64,000 bases of DNA from Bacteroidales bacterium. GTDB taxonomy: Bacteria; Bacteroidota; Bacteroidia; Bacteroidales; G3-4614. The notes below the pieces were generated by a model. That model was not told the origin of the DNA. It made no database searches and saw only the letters and a list, made by a program, of their open reading frames with translations. Positions within the stretch are counted from its first letter, which is position 1. Every line of letters begins with the position of its first letter. The position numbers and the translations under genes were made by a program. Where the stretch lies: positions 24,765-88,764 of the forward strand of contig JAFYPQ010000026.1 in the NCBI GenBank assembly GCA_017559955.1, given 5' to 3'. Of the stretch, positions 33,913 to 42,381 are shown one piece after another.

Positions 33913-35994
33913 TTAGCAATTCAGCACTCTTTCTCCCAACTCTTTTGCAAGTTGAACTTTTATGGCATTAAAGTTGTTGAGCTCTTTAAGAAGCGACATA
34001 ACCTTTTCGTTATCTTTATTCTTGAAAGCCTCTTTAAGTGCAGTGTTAAGCGATTTTATATGCTCTCCAACAATAGCATCTTTAAGCTCGGTAATCATAC
34101 GACGAGCAAGAGAAACAACACGTTCCTCATCGCTTTTAATAGTCTGTTTTTTGCTTAATCTGTATTTCTCGCTTATTAAATCAACGGCAATTTTACTAAT
34201 AGTCTCCTCTCGGTGATTTAAAAAGTATTTTGTAATAGATTGGTTTATATCGTTAATATACTCAATCCAATATTTAATTTTTTCAGTTTCGGTACGGGCA
34301 TCAATACATTCAAAAGTTATAATGCCTCTCTTTTTGCCGTTTTCGCTCATTTCGCCATTTACAAAATTCTCAACCCAATTTCCTTTGAGTTCAAGAGCCT
34401 CGTTAACCATTTGAGCATAAATGTCGGTTGTGAATTCAATACCGTCCGAACTAAGTTCGTTTACAATAAAAGATAATATATCGGTAACATTACCTTCCGA
34501 ATCGAACATAGGAGTAAGACCATATTTTATTATAAAGCGAATAAGTTTTTTTTCGTATGCACCGATAATCGATTTTTTCGAACTCTCTATACCAATCGGA
34601 GTGGGAGAGGATGATATATGTTCGTCTTTGGCACTTATGGGAGCACTCTCCTGAGGCATATTTGCTGGCGATGCCCCTGTCTCAGCCTTTTTTAAACGTT
34701 CGGTGGCAACGGCTTTAAGCAGAACATCTTCCCTTACCTCCATAATTCTACTGCACTCCTTTATATATACCGAACGAGTAATTTCATCGGGAATAACCGA
34801 AATAGATTGAACAATATCGCTTATAAGATTTGCTCTTTTTTGAGGGTCGTCTCCTGTATCCTTTATAAGAAGATTTGTTTTAAATGTGATAAAGTCTTTT
34901 TCGTTACTCTTTATATATTCGGCAAACTCCGAAGCGCTATGCTTTTTAGCAAAAGAGTCGGGGTCGTCTCCGTCGGGCAGAAGCACAACTTTAACTTTCA
35001 TACCCTCTTCCAATAGCATATCGATACCTCTTAGCGAAGCTTTAATACCTGCCGCATCGCCATCGTATAAAACAGTAATATTTTCGGTAAAGCGATGTAT
35101 CTGTCTTATCTGTCCGTTAGTGAGAGAGGTCCCAGACGAGGCAACAACATTTTCGATGCCTGCCTGATGCATCGACAAAACATCGGTATAACCCTCGACC
35201 AAAAAGCAGTTGTTCTGTTTTACCATTGCCGCTTTGGCATGGTAAATACCATATAAAACATTACTTTTATGATAAACCTCCGATTCCGGTGAGTTTTGAT
35301 ATTTGGCAATCTTTTCGCTTGTTTTAAGAATTCTACCGCCAAATGCAATAACCTTTCCTGCCAAAGAATAGACGGGGAAAATAACTCTGCCCCTAAATCT
35401 GTCGGCAAGATATTTGCCATCTTGGCTCTCGATACACAAACCAGTCTTTAAAAGATACTCCTTTTTATACCCCCCCCTTTCGGCGGCAACGGCTAAGGCA
35501 TCACGCTTCTCGGGAGAGTATCCCAATCCAAATTTGGCTATAATATCCTCTCTGAAACCTCGCTCCTTAAAATATGCCAGACCAATAGCACGACCCTCTT
35601 CTGTTTCATTTAAATTCTTACAAAAAAACTCTTTGGCAAACTCGTTTACAATAAGCATACTTTCACGAGTGGTTTTAGCCTCTTTCTCTTTTTGAGTAAG
35701 TTCTCGTTCGGCAATCTCGATATGATATTTCTTTGCAAGATATTTCAAAGCCTCGTAGTACGACATCTGCTCGTGCTCCATAATAAAGTGGGCGGCATTT
35801 CCCCCTTTACCGCAACTGAAACATTTGCAAATACCCTTTGATGGCGATACGCTGAACGAAGGAGTCTTTTCGTCGTGGAACGGGCATAAACCTGTATAAT
35901 TGACACCTCGTTTACGAAGCGAAACAAAGTCCGATACCACCTCTACAATATCGGCGGCATCCATAATTTTGTCTATCGTAATTTGGTCAATCAT
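33913..35994 (-). CDS. dnaG: DNA primase
   Basis: The 693-residue enzyme synthesises RNA primers for replication. The CHC2 zinc-binding domain uses Cys37, His40, Cys58 and Cys61 (CPFHDEKTPSF ... CKCFSCGKGG). The RNA polymerase core follows with RFRGRVIFPVYS near 200. TOPRIM motifs are FLVEGYTDVLSMHQ near 264 and LYDGDAAGIKA near 310, with the DGDDPDSF loop after them. The C-terminal ~200 residues, with long Glu/Lys helices, would bind DnaB helicase and are poorly conserved. It starts only 13 bp after the GH92 stop codon and has no obvious promoter of its own, suggesting read-through from the mannosidase gene. Confidence 0.95.
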   Translation of the reverse strand: MIDQITIDKIMDAADIVEVVSDFVSLRKRGVNYTGLCPFHDEKTPSFSVSPSKGICKCFSCGKGGNAAHFIMEHEQMSYYEALKYLAKKYHIEIAERELTQKEKEAKTTRESMLIVNEFAKEFFCKNLNETEEGRAIGLAYFKERGFREDIIAKFGLGYSPEKRDALAVAAERGGYKKEYLLKTGLCIESQDGKYLADRFRGRVIFPVYSLAGKVIAFGGRILKTSEKIAKYQNSPESEVYHKSNVLYGIYHAKAAMVKQNNCFLVEGYTDVLSMHQAGIENVVASSGTSLTNGQIRQIHRFTENITVLYDGDAAGIKASLRGIDMLLEEGMKVKVVLLPDGDDPDSFAKKHSASEFAEYIKSNEKDFITFKTNLLIKDTGDDPQKRANLISDIVQSISVIPDEITRSVYIKECSRIMEVREDVLLKAVATERLKKAETGASPANMPQESAPISAKDEHISSSPTPIGIESSKKSIIGAYEKKLIRFIIKYGLTPMFDSEGNVTDILSFIVNELSSDGIEFTTDIYAQMVNEALELKGNWVENFVNGEMSENGKKRGIITFECIDARTETEKIKYWIEYINDINQSITKYFLNHREETISKIAVDLISEKYRLSKKQTIKSDEERVVSLARRMITELKDAIVGEHIKSLNTALKEAFKNKDNEKVMSLLKELNNFNAIKVQLAKELGERVLNC

Positions 35995-36007
35995 AAAAGG
36001 TTAAATA

Positions 36008-38167
36008 TTAATCGATTTTAGGAGTATTACCCATTTCAAAAGTAATGGTTGCACCATCCATAATCTGTTCGTGAGTTATATAATTAAGGTTATAGGGCTT
36101 GCCATTAAGCAGAATATTTTGAATGTATATATTCTCTTTCGAAACTTCAGGTGCAAAAATAGTAAAACATTTGCCATTACTCAAATTAATTTTTGCACTT
36201 TTAACAATAGGCGAACCTATTTCGTAAGTTTGCGAAGCAGGGTTCATTGGGTAAAATCCCATGGCACTGAAAACATACCAAGCCGACATCTGTCCGCAAT
36301 CCTCATTACCGCACAATCCTGCAGGCGAGTCGTTGTAAAGCGAGTGCATAACCATTGTAACATATTTTTGAGTAAGCCAAGGTTTGCCTGCGTGGTTAAA
36401 TACGTAAGCAACGTGGTGGCAAGGCTCGTTTCCGTGAGCATACTCGCCAATCATACCGGTCGAGAAAATAGGCAAATCATCCGAAGTGGAAATGGTAAAC
36501 AAATCGTTTAAACGCTCCATAAAAAGCTCTTTGCCCATAACATCTTGCAACCATAAAATATCGTGATGAGCACCCCAGTTGTAGTGCCACGAGTTGCTCT
36601 CTGTAATATGCTCGGTATATTCACCGGCTTTAAAATCTTTAATAAAGTTACCTTTACTATCTTTTGCTTGTAAAAATCCCGACTCAGGGTTATAAATATT
36701 TCTGTAATTATTTGCCCTGTCAAAGAATATTTTTGCAGTATCGGCTTTACCCAATTTTTTCGCCATTTTTGCAATGCACCAATCGTCAAACGAGTATTCG
36801 ATGGTTTTCGATACCGACTCTTTCTCTTTATCAAACGGAACAAATCCAAGTCGTTTGTATTCACCCAAAGCCCTGTAACTGTCAATGTTTGCAGTGGCAA
36901 CACAAGCATCAAGGGCATCTTCTGCATTAAAATCGCCAATGCCTTTAAGGTAGGCATCCACAATAACAGGCACAGAATGGTAGCCAATCATCATATCTGT
37001 TTCATTGCCATAAAAACTCCAAACCGGAAGACGCCCAAACTCTTTGTAATGGTTTAAAAACGATTTAACCATATCGTTTACTCTATCGGGGCAGATGTAT
37101 GTATATAAAGGATGAGCCGCTCTGTAAGTATCCCACAAAGAGAATGTGCCGTATGTAACCATCGTAGAGTCTTTATGCACCTCTTTATCCAACCCTCTGT
37201 AACATCCGTCGACATCACTCGCAATAGTGGGTGCGGTCATTGTATGATAAAGGGCGGTGTAAAAAGTTCGCAATATGGTAGTGTCTTGGCTCTCAATCTT
37301 AATCTTCGAAAGTTCTCTGTTCCAGTAGTCGTACGCAGCTTTTCTGTAAGCATTAAAACCATCATTAAGTTGTTCTGCCTGTAAATTTAATTCAGCACCC
37401 TCAATGCCTGTTTGCGAAAGAGCAGTTCTAATAACTAAAGTATCCCCCTCTTCGGTATCAAAATCCATTCTTGCAACAACACTCGTTTTATTGTTGTCAA
37501 GAGTTATGGTATCTATATGAACCGATTTATATGGTCTCGAAAGTTTCGAAACAAAAAATAGCTTTTGGTCAACAGCCCAACCCGAAGAAAATCTATATCC
37601 TTTAATTGTTACCGAGTCGGTAAACTCAATATGACTCTCTTTTGTAGCATCCCAATTCATAGCCTTTGTAAGGTTTAAGAAAACCGAAGCCTCTGCTTTG
37701 GGAAAAGTATAACGCTGAACACCGCAACGCTCGGTAGCAGTAAGCTCAACCAAAATATTATAATCATCCAGCATTACCTTGTAATAACCTGCCTCGGCAA
37801 CTTCGCTGTTGTGCGAAAATTTTGAGTGAATACCCAAAGGAGCCTCAGCCTCGTTGTAGGGAAGAGTAACCGGCATAAACGAAACATCGTAAAGGTCGCC
37901 CGCACCGGTACCCGTTAAGTGAGTATGGCTAAACCCAGCAATCGTGCTGTCGGGGTAAAAATAACCTGCAATTCTATCCCAACCAGGTAACCCATTATCA
38001 GGACTTAATTGCACCATACCAAACGGAACCGTAGCACCGGGGTATGTATTACCTGTAAAATCGGTGCCAACAAACGGATTAACAAATTGAGCGTAATCCA
38101 CACTCTTATTATATCTGTTGCAACTCGCAAAGACTAAAATTGCAAGAATAAAAACAATCCTCTTCAT
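36008..38167 (-). CDS. GH92 family alpha-mannosidase (lipoprotein)
   Basis: The 719-residue exo-acting glycosidase has a lipoprotein signal (LVFASC, Cys near 16), indicating surface or periplasmic anchoring. GH92 signatures appear in order: QFVNPFVGTDFTGNTYPGA (27-45), GFSHTHLTGTGAGDLYDV near 88, a long beta-sandwich, then the (alpha/alpha)6 barrel with FSLWDTYRAAHPL near 340, VPVIVDAYLKG, GNEPCHHVAYVFNHAGKP near 600 and GLCGNEDCGQMSAWYVFSAMGF. Family members release mannose, mostly from alpha-1,2 linkages, using Ca2+. No SusC/D pair or other carbohydrate gene is adjacent, so it is a solitary enzyme. A -7 box TATCTTTG (38190-38183) lies just upstream. Confidence 0.93.
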   Translation of the reverse strand: MKRIVFILAILVFASCNRYNKSVDYAQFVNPFVGTDFTGNTYPGATVPFGMVQLSPDNGLPGWDRIAGYFYPDSTIAGFSHTHLTGTGAGDLYDVSFMPVTLPYNEAEAPLGIHSKFSHNSEVAEAGYYKVMLDDYNILVELTATERCGVQRYTFPKAEASVFLNLTKAMNWDATKESHIEFTDSVTIKGYRFSSGWAVDQKLFFVSKLSRPYKSVHIDTITLDNNKTSVVARMDFDTEEGDTLVIRTALSQTGIEGAELNLQAEQLNDGFNAYRKAAYDYWNRELSKIKIESQDTTILRTFYTALYHTMTAPTIASDVDGCYRGLDKEVHKDSTMVTYGTFSLWDTYRAAHPLYTYICPDRVNDMVKSFLNHYKEFGRLPVWSFYGNETDMMIGYHSVPVIVDAYLKGIGDFNAEDALDACVATANIDSYRALGEYKRLGFVPFDKEKESVSKTIEYSFDDWCIAKMAKKLGKADTAKIFFDRANNYRNIYNPESGFLQAKDSKGNFIKDFKAGEYTEHITESNSWHYNWGAHHDILWLQDVMGKELFMERLNDLFTISTSDDLPIFSTGMIGEYAHGNEPCHHVAYVFNHAGKPWLTQKYVTMVMHSLYNDSPAGLCGNEDCGQMSAWYVFSAMGFYPMNPASQTYEIGSPIVKSAKINLSNGKCFTIFAPEVSKENIYIQNILLNGKPYNLNYITHEQIMDGATITFEMGNTPKID

Positions 38168-38182
38168 AATATTGATTTTTTA

Positions 38183-38190
38183 CAAAGATA
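38183..38190 (-). promoter_or_regulatory. -7 element of the GH92 gene
   Basis: TATCTTTG on the minus strand matches TAnnTTTG exactly, 15 bp upstream of the ATG, predicting a very short leader. No clear -33 element. Confidence 0.4.
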
Positions 38191-38230
38191 CGAATAAGCG
38201 AGCGATAAATATGAAGTTTACATCAATAAT

Positions 38231-38284
38231 CCTAATGACTTTAACGACTCTAACGACCTTAAAGACCCCAATAACCCTAAACCC
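38231..38284. repeat. 9-bp-period intergenic array D (six units)
   Basis: The units are CCTAATGAC, TTTAACGAC, TCTAACGAC, CTTAAAGAC, CCCAATAAC, CCTAAACCC. The register is exact, with consensus YYTAANGAC. It lies between the GH92 promoter region and the terminator of the RRM gene. Confidence 0.75.
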
Positions 38285-38302
38285 TCCTTATATTTTACTA
38301 CA

Positions 38303-38338
38303 AAGGTGCGTAAAAAGGAAATTTTCTTTACGCACCTT
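38303..38338 (-). terminator. Terminator of the RRM protein gene
   Basis: A 12-bp stem (AAGGTGCGTAAA at 38303-38314 with 38327-38338) lies 27 bp downstream of the RRM stop codon on the minus strand. The T run after it is weak. Confidence 0.6.
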
Positions 38339-38364
38339 CGTATTTATAAAATTCAAATTAATTT

Positions 38365-38616
38365 CTATTTTTCAGGTTTAGGTCTTGCTTGTGAAACAAT
38401 CATACGTCTGCCCTCAAATTCGCTGTTGTTTAGCGATTCAATAGCAAGTGTAGCGTGTTCGTTATTTGACATTTCCACAAATCCGAATCCTTTCGAACGC
38501 CCCGTCTCTTTATTTCTTACAATCTTTACCAATGTAACTTCTCCAAATGCTTCAAATGCCTCTTGTAGTTGAGGTTCTTTAACCCTAAAATTAAGATTTC
38601 CAACGTAAATATTCAT
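38365..38616 (-). CDS. Small RNA-binding protein with a single RRM domain
   Basis: The 83-residue protein is one RNA recognition motif. RNP2 is IYVGNL (residues 3-8) and RNP1 is KGFGFVEM (42-49), with the beta-alpha-beta-beta-alpha-beta order intact; a short basic Pro/Lys tail (ARPKPEK) ends it. Such single-RRM proteins are abundant in Bacteroidota, which lack a typical Hfq in many lineages, and have been linked to post-transcriptional control; the targets here are unknown. A minus-strand -7 box TAAGTTTG (38688-38681) lies about 65 bp upstream. It stands alone, separated from GH92 by a hairpin and a 9-bp array. Confidence 0.92.
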   Translation of the reverse strand: MNIYVGNLNFRVKEPQLQEAFEAFGEVTLVKIVRNKETGRSKGFGFVEMSNNEHATLAIESLNNSEFEGRRMIVSQARPKPEK

Positions 38617-38801
38617 GATTATAAGAAATATAGGTTTATAATTAATCAGTATTACATCTCTCCCTGTAAATGTAACTCCACAAACTTAAAAGAAAAAAAA
38701 GACAAAAACAATATTTTATTAAAATATTTTGCCAAAAAGAGCTTTTATGCCGCAAAAAATGAAAAATAGATTAAAAAAACATATTAATTTACCCTCAACT
38801 G

Positions 38802-38833
38802 TTTGATAGATTGAAATATTAAGAGTAATTTTG
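38802..38833 (+). promoter_or_regulatory. Promoter of tig
   Basis: TTTG (38802-38805) is followed after 20 bp by TAATTTTG (38826-38833), an exact consensus match. The leader to the ATG is about 33 nt. Confidence 0.75.
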
Positions 38834-38872
38834 CACCCCGAAAAGAATTTTATAACATAAAAATATATATAA

Positions 38873-40231
38873 ATGAACGTAACAGAAAAAAGCACAGGTA
38901 ATGTTTCGGCAGAAATTACCGTGAAAATAGAGAAAGCCGATTATCAAGAGAAAGTTGAGAAAGCATTGCGTTCTTACCGTCAAAAAGCAGTTGTACCCGG
39001 ATTTAGAAAAGGTATGGCTCCTAAATCGATGATTCAAAAAATGGTAGGAAAATCTGTTTTGATAGATGAGATCAACACCCTTATTTCAGAACAACTATAT
39101 AACTACATAACAGATAAAAAACTTGCAGTACTTGGCGAGCCTCTTCCAAAAGAGGGACAACCCGAAGTTGATTTCGATACTCAAGAAGATTTTGAGTTTA
39201 CATTCGATGTGGCTTTGGCTCCCGAGGTAAAAGTTGAGTTGAGCAAAGATGACAAAATCGAGTACAACCAAATTGTAATAGATGACGAAATGATTAACAA
39301 ACAAGTTGAGGCTTACAAAAATCGTTTCGGGAAACAAGAGGAAGGCGAAGTTATAGCTGAGAACGATATCGCAAAAGGTAAAATGGTTGAGCTTAACGAG
39401 GATGGCACTGTAAAAGAGGGTGGTATCGTAGTTGAGTCGGGAATGATTTCTCCACGTTACACTAAAAATGAAGGTGAAAGAGCAAAATTCATCGGAGTTA
39501 AAAAAGGAGAGAAAGTTGTATTTAATCCTTCGGTTGCAAGCGAGGGTAACGATACAGAGGTTGCTTCAATGCTTCACATCAAAAAAGAGGAGGCAGCAGA
39601 GGTTAAATCAAACTTCGAAATGGAGATTACTTCAATCTTGGCATTCAAACCAGCTGAAATGGGACAAGAGTTGTTTGATGCAGCTTTTGGTAAAGACAAT
39701 GTAAAAGATGAGGCCGACTTCCGTGCTAAAATCGCTGATATGTTGAAAGAGCAAATTGCTCCCGAGGCAGATTACAAATTTGCAATGGATGCTCGCACAT
39801 ATATCGAAAACAAAGTTGGCGAGTTGGAGTTTGCTGATGCTATGTTGAAACGTTGGTTGAAATTCAGCGACAAAGACAACAAAATAGAGAACGTTGACGA
39901 GGAGTATGCAAAAATGTTGCCCGACCTTAAATGGCAATTAATCAAAGAGCAAATCGTTAAAGATGCTGAGATTAAAGTTGAGAAAGCTGACATCGAAGAG
40001 ATGGCTAAAAAAGCAACTAAAATGCAATTCGCTCAATACGGAATGGCTAACGTTCCCGAAGACCTTCTTCAAAAATATGCTGATGATATGTTGAAAGATA
40101 AAAAAATCGTCAACAATATGCTTGACAGAGTAATGGAGGAGAAAATTGTAGAGGTAATCAAATCGAAAGTTACTTTGGATACAAAAGAGGTAACTCTTGA
40201 TGATTTCTACAAATCATTAGAGGTGAAATAA
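38873..40231 (+). CDS. tig: Trigger factor (ribosome-associated chaperone)
   Basis: The 452-residue protein binds ribosomal L23 at the tunnel exit and shelters nascent chains. The ribosome-binding signature GFRKGMAPKSM is at about 44-54. A reduced FKBP-like segment follows (about 150-240, with GKMVELNEDG and KFIGVKKGEKVVF). The long helical C-terminal arms that form the chaperone cradle are about 255-452. The PPIase core appears degenerate, as I would expect for Bacteroidota trigger factors. Placement directly ahead of clpP and clpX is a classic bacterial order. A strong terminator and a separate -7 box follow, so it can be transcribed alone. Confidence 0.93.
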   Translation: MNVTEKSTGNVSAEITVKIEKADYQEKVEKALRSYRQKAVVPGFRKGMAPKSMIQKMVGKSVLIDEINTLISEQLYNYITDKKLAVLGEPLPKEGQPEVDFDTQEDFEFTFDVALAPEVKVELSKDDKIEYNQIVIDDEMINKQVEAYKNRFGKQEEGEVIAENDIAKGKMVELNEDGTVKEGGIVVESGMISPRYTKNEGERAKFIGVKKGEKVVFNPSVASEGNDTEVASMLHIKKEEAAEVKSNFEMEITSILAFKPAEMGQELFDAAFGKDNVKDEADFRAKIADMLKEQIAPEADYKFAMDARTYIENKVGELEFADAMLKRWLKFSDKDNKIENVDEEYAKMLPDLKWQLIKEQIVKDAEIKVEKADIEEMAKKATKMQFAQYGMANVPEDLLQKYADDMLKDKKIVNNMLDRVMEEKIVEVIKSKVTLDTKEVTLDDFYKSLEVK

Positions 40232-40250
40232 GAATTACCAAAATAACTCT

Positions 40251-40284
40251 AAAAAAGGAGCAAAATTGTTTTGCTCCTTTTTTT
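40251..40284 (+). terminator. Terminator of tig
   Basis: A 15-bp A/T-flanked stem with GGAGCAAAA (40257-40265) pairs with TTTTGCTCC (40269-40277), a TTG loop, and seven Ts at 40278-40284. Confidence 0.88.
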
Positions 40285-40300
40285 ATAAACTAAAATGTTA

Positions 40301-40308
40301 TAACTTCG
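40301..40308 (+). promoter_or_regulatory. -7 element of clpPX
   Basis: TAACTTCG lies 35 bp before clpP in the context TTATAACTTCGCAT. The -33 position falls in the terminator T run, giving only TTTT. Confidence 0.45.
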
Positions 40309-40342
40309 CATTATAATATATAAAGTATAAAAATTATTAGCT

Positions 40343-41008
40343 ATGAACAACGATTTTAAAAAATATGCTACCCGTCATTTGAATATGAACGGAAATGCAC
40401 TTGATAAATATATTGATGTAACAAGCTCTTATATTTCTCCAACAATTATTGAGGAGCGTCAATTGAATGTTGCACAAATGGATGTCTTCTCTCGTTTGAT
40501 GATGGATAGAATTATCTTTCTTGGAACACAAATAGATGATTACGCAGCAAATGTTATACAGGCACAACTACTATATTTGGATTCTGTTGAGCCGGGGAAA
40601 GATATATCGATATATTTAAACAGCCCCGGAGGAAGCGTTTATGCAGGATTGGGTATTTATGATACAATGCAATACATTTCAAGCGATGTATCTACAATAT
40701 GTACAGGAATGGCGGCATCGATGGCGGCAGTGTTGTTGGTTGCGGGAGCAAAAGACAAACGCTTTGCATTAAAACACTCTCGAGTTATGATACATCAACC
40801 ATTGGGAGGCGTTCAAGGACAAGCATCGGATATTGAGATTACTGCACGAGAGATATTGAAGTTGCGTAAAGAGTTATATACCATAATAGCCGACCACTCA
40901 GGTAACGATTATGCAAAGATTGAGTTGGATTCGGATCGAGATTATTGGATGACGGCAGAAGAGGCTAAGAATTACGGAATGATAGATAAAGTTCTTGAAA
41001 GACGATAA
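40343..41008 (+). CDS. clpP: ATP-dependent Clp protease proteolytic subunit
   Basis: The 221-residue serine peptidase forms the tetradecameric degradation chamber. The catalytic triad is visible: Ser126 in GMAASMAAV, His151 in VMIHQPLGG and Asp200 in DRDYWM. The oxyanion/handle region [20 protein letters not shown] is at 91-110. The N-terminal ~35 residues include a probable propeptide. It is 15 bp ahead of clpX in one transcript with its partner ATPase, after the tig terminator. Confidence 0.96.
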   Translation: MNNDFKKYATRHLNMNGNALDKYIDVTSSYISPTIIEERQLNVAQMDVFSRLMMDRIIFLGTQIDDYAANVIQAQLLYLDSVEPGKDISIYLNSPGGSVYAGLGIYDTMQYISSDVSTICTGMAASMAAVLLVAGAKDKRFALKHSRVMIHQPLGGVQGQASDIEITAREILKLRKELYTIIADHSGNDYAKIELDSDRDYWMTAEEAKNYGMIDKVLERR

Positions 41009-41023
41009 CAAAGAGAATTGAAT

Positions 41024-42271
41024 ATGTCAAAAAAGAGAAATAACGGCTCTGAGGGTAAAGAGATCTGCTTTATGTGTGGCAGAGAGATGTCTCCACAATA
41101 TCTGATACAAGGAAGTAAAGGCTTTCTTTGTGGCGATTGTCTCTATTATATGGCAGAGAACTATTTGAATATGCCAAAAGGTCAACCAAAGAGCGAAAAG
41201 AAATTTCAAATAACAAATATACCAAAACCAAAGGAGATAAAAGAGTTTCTCGATAAATACGTAATAGGTCAGGAGTCGGCAAAACGATTTTTATCGGTAG
41301 CGGTGTATAACCATTATAAACGAGTAACACAAGATAAAAATCTTCCTGATAGCGTTGAAATTGAGAAGTCGAATATAATAATGGTGGGCTCAACCGGAAC
41401 GGGAAAAACCCTATTGGCAAAAACCATAGCACGCTTGCTTAATGTGCCATTTACAATTGTTGATGCAACTGTTTTGACCGAAGCCGGATATGTGGGAGAG
41501 GATATCGAGAGTATTCTTACTCGATTGTTGCAAGTTGCCGATTATGATGTTGCTGCGGCTGAGCGAGGAATTGTTTTTATTGACGAGATAGATAAGATCG
41601 CCCGCAAAGGAGATAACCCTTCAATAACTCGAGATGTCTCGGGAGAGGGAGTACAACAAGGTTTGTTAAAACTACTTGAAGGTTCGGTTGTAAATGTTCC
41701 GCCACAAGGTGGACGTAAGCACCCCGACCAAAAAATGATTCAAGTGAACACTCAAAACATATTATATATATGTGGAGGAGCATTTGACGGAATTGAACGA
41801 AAAATTGCGGCAAGATTAAATACACAAGTTGTTGGATTTAGTACAAAAGAGGATCAAAAACAGATCGACAGAAACAACTTCTTGCAATATATATCACCGC
41901 AAGATTTAAAGTCGTTTGGATTGATACCCGAGATTATAGGGCGTTTGCCTATATTGACCTATCTTAATCCGTTGGACAGAACCGTGCTTCGCAATATATT
42001 AACCGAACCCGAAAATGCTATAATAAAACAATATATATATATGTTTAAATTAGATGGCATAAAATTGAAATTCGAGGATGAGGTATTAGACTTTATTGTA
42101 GATAAAGCAATAGAGTTTAAACTTGGAGCTCGTGGACTACGCTCGATAGTGGAACATATAATGATGGATGCAATGTACGAGATGCCATCAACCGACAGAA
42201 AAAGCCTCACCATAACATTAAATTATGCTAAAAACAGGTTGGTAAATGCAAATATGCATACTATGGCATAA
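41024..42271 (+). CDS. clpX: ATP-dependent Clp protease ATP-binding subunit ClpX
   Basis: The protein has 415 residues from the ATG at 41024; a TTG two codons upstream is the alternative. The N-terminal zinc-binding domain uses Cys15, Cys18, Cys36 and Cys39. The AAA+ module has Walker A GSTGTGKT (122-129), Walker [11 protein letters not shown] near 186, sensor 1 near ILYICGGAF and the ARGLRSIVE sensor 2. The ClpP-docking IGF loop appears as [12 protein letters not shown] nearby, and pore loop GYVGED is present. ClpX unfolds tagged proteins and feeds ClpP. A terminator-like hairpin lies downstream and overlaps the recQ promoter. Confidence 0.96.
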   Translation: MSKKRNNGSEGKEICFMCGREMSPQYLIQGSKGFLCGDCLYYMAENYLNMPKGQPKSEKKFQITNIPKPKEIKEFLDKYVIGQESAKRFLSVAVYNHYKRVTQDKNLPDSVEIEKSNIIMVGSTGTGKTLLAKTIARLLNVPFTIVDATVLTEAGYVGEDIESILTRLLQVADYDVAAAERGIVFIDEIDKIARKGDNPSITRDVSGEGVQQGLLKLLEGSVVNVPPQGGRKHPDQKMIQVNTQNILYICGGAFDGIERKIAARLNTQVVGFSTKEDQKQIDRNNFLQYISPQDLKSFGLIPEIIGRLPILTYLNPLDRTVLRNILTEPENAIIKQYIYMFKLDGIKLKFEDEVLDFIVDKAIEFKLGARGLRSIVEHIMMDAMYEMPSTDRKSLTITLNYAKNRLVNANMHTMA

Positions 42272-42287
42272 AATTTTTATCAAAAAA

Positions 42288-42320
42288 GTTGCTTTTTTTT
42301 AAAATGAAATTATAACTTTG
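42288..42320 (+). promoter_or_regulatory. Promoter of recQ
   Basis: TAACTTTG (42313-42320) matches the -7 consensus. GTTG (42288-42291) sits 21 bp upstream as a partial -33. The ATG is 61 bp downstream. Confidence 0.5.
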
Positions 42321-42361
42321 TTTAGCGAGTTGAGAATAATTCACTCGCTAAACATTTTTTT
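42320..42361 (+). terminator. Terminator of clpPX, overlapping the recQ start region
   Basis: GTTTAGCGAGT (42320-42330) pairs perfectly with 42343-42353, followed by ATTTTTTT. Its left arm begins at the last base of the recQ -7 box. Confidence 0.75.
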
Positions 42362-42381
42362 AATATTAAAAGCATTGCTTT

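Noticed and set aside
29666..38616. Polysaccharide utilisation locus around the GH92 gene
   Set aside because: No SusC/SusD-like pair, regulator or second glycosidase is adjacent; neighbours are dnaG, mutAB and an RRM protein.
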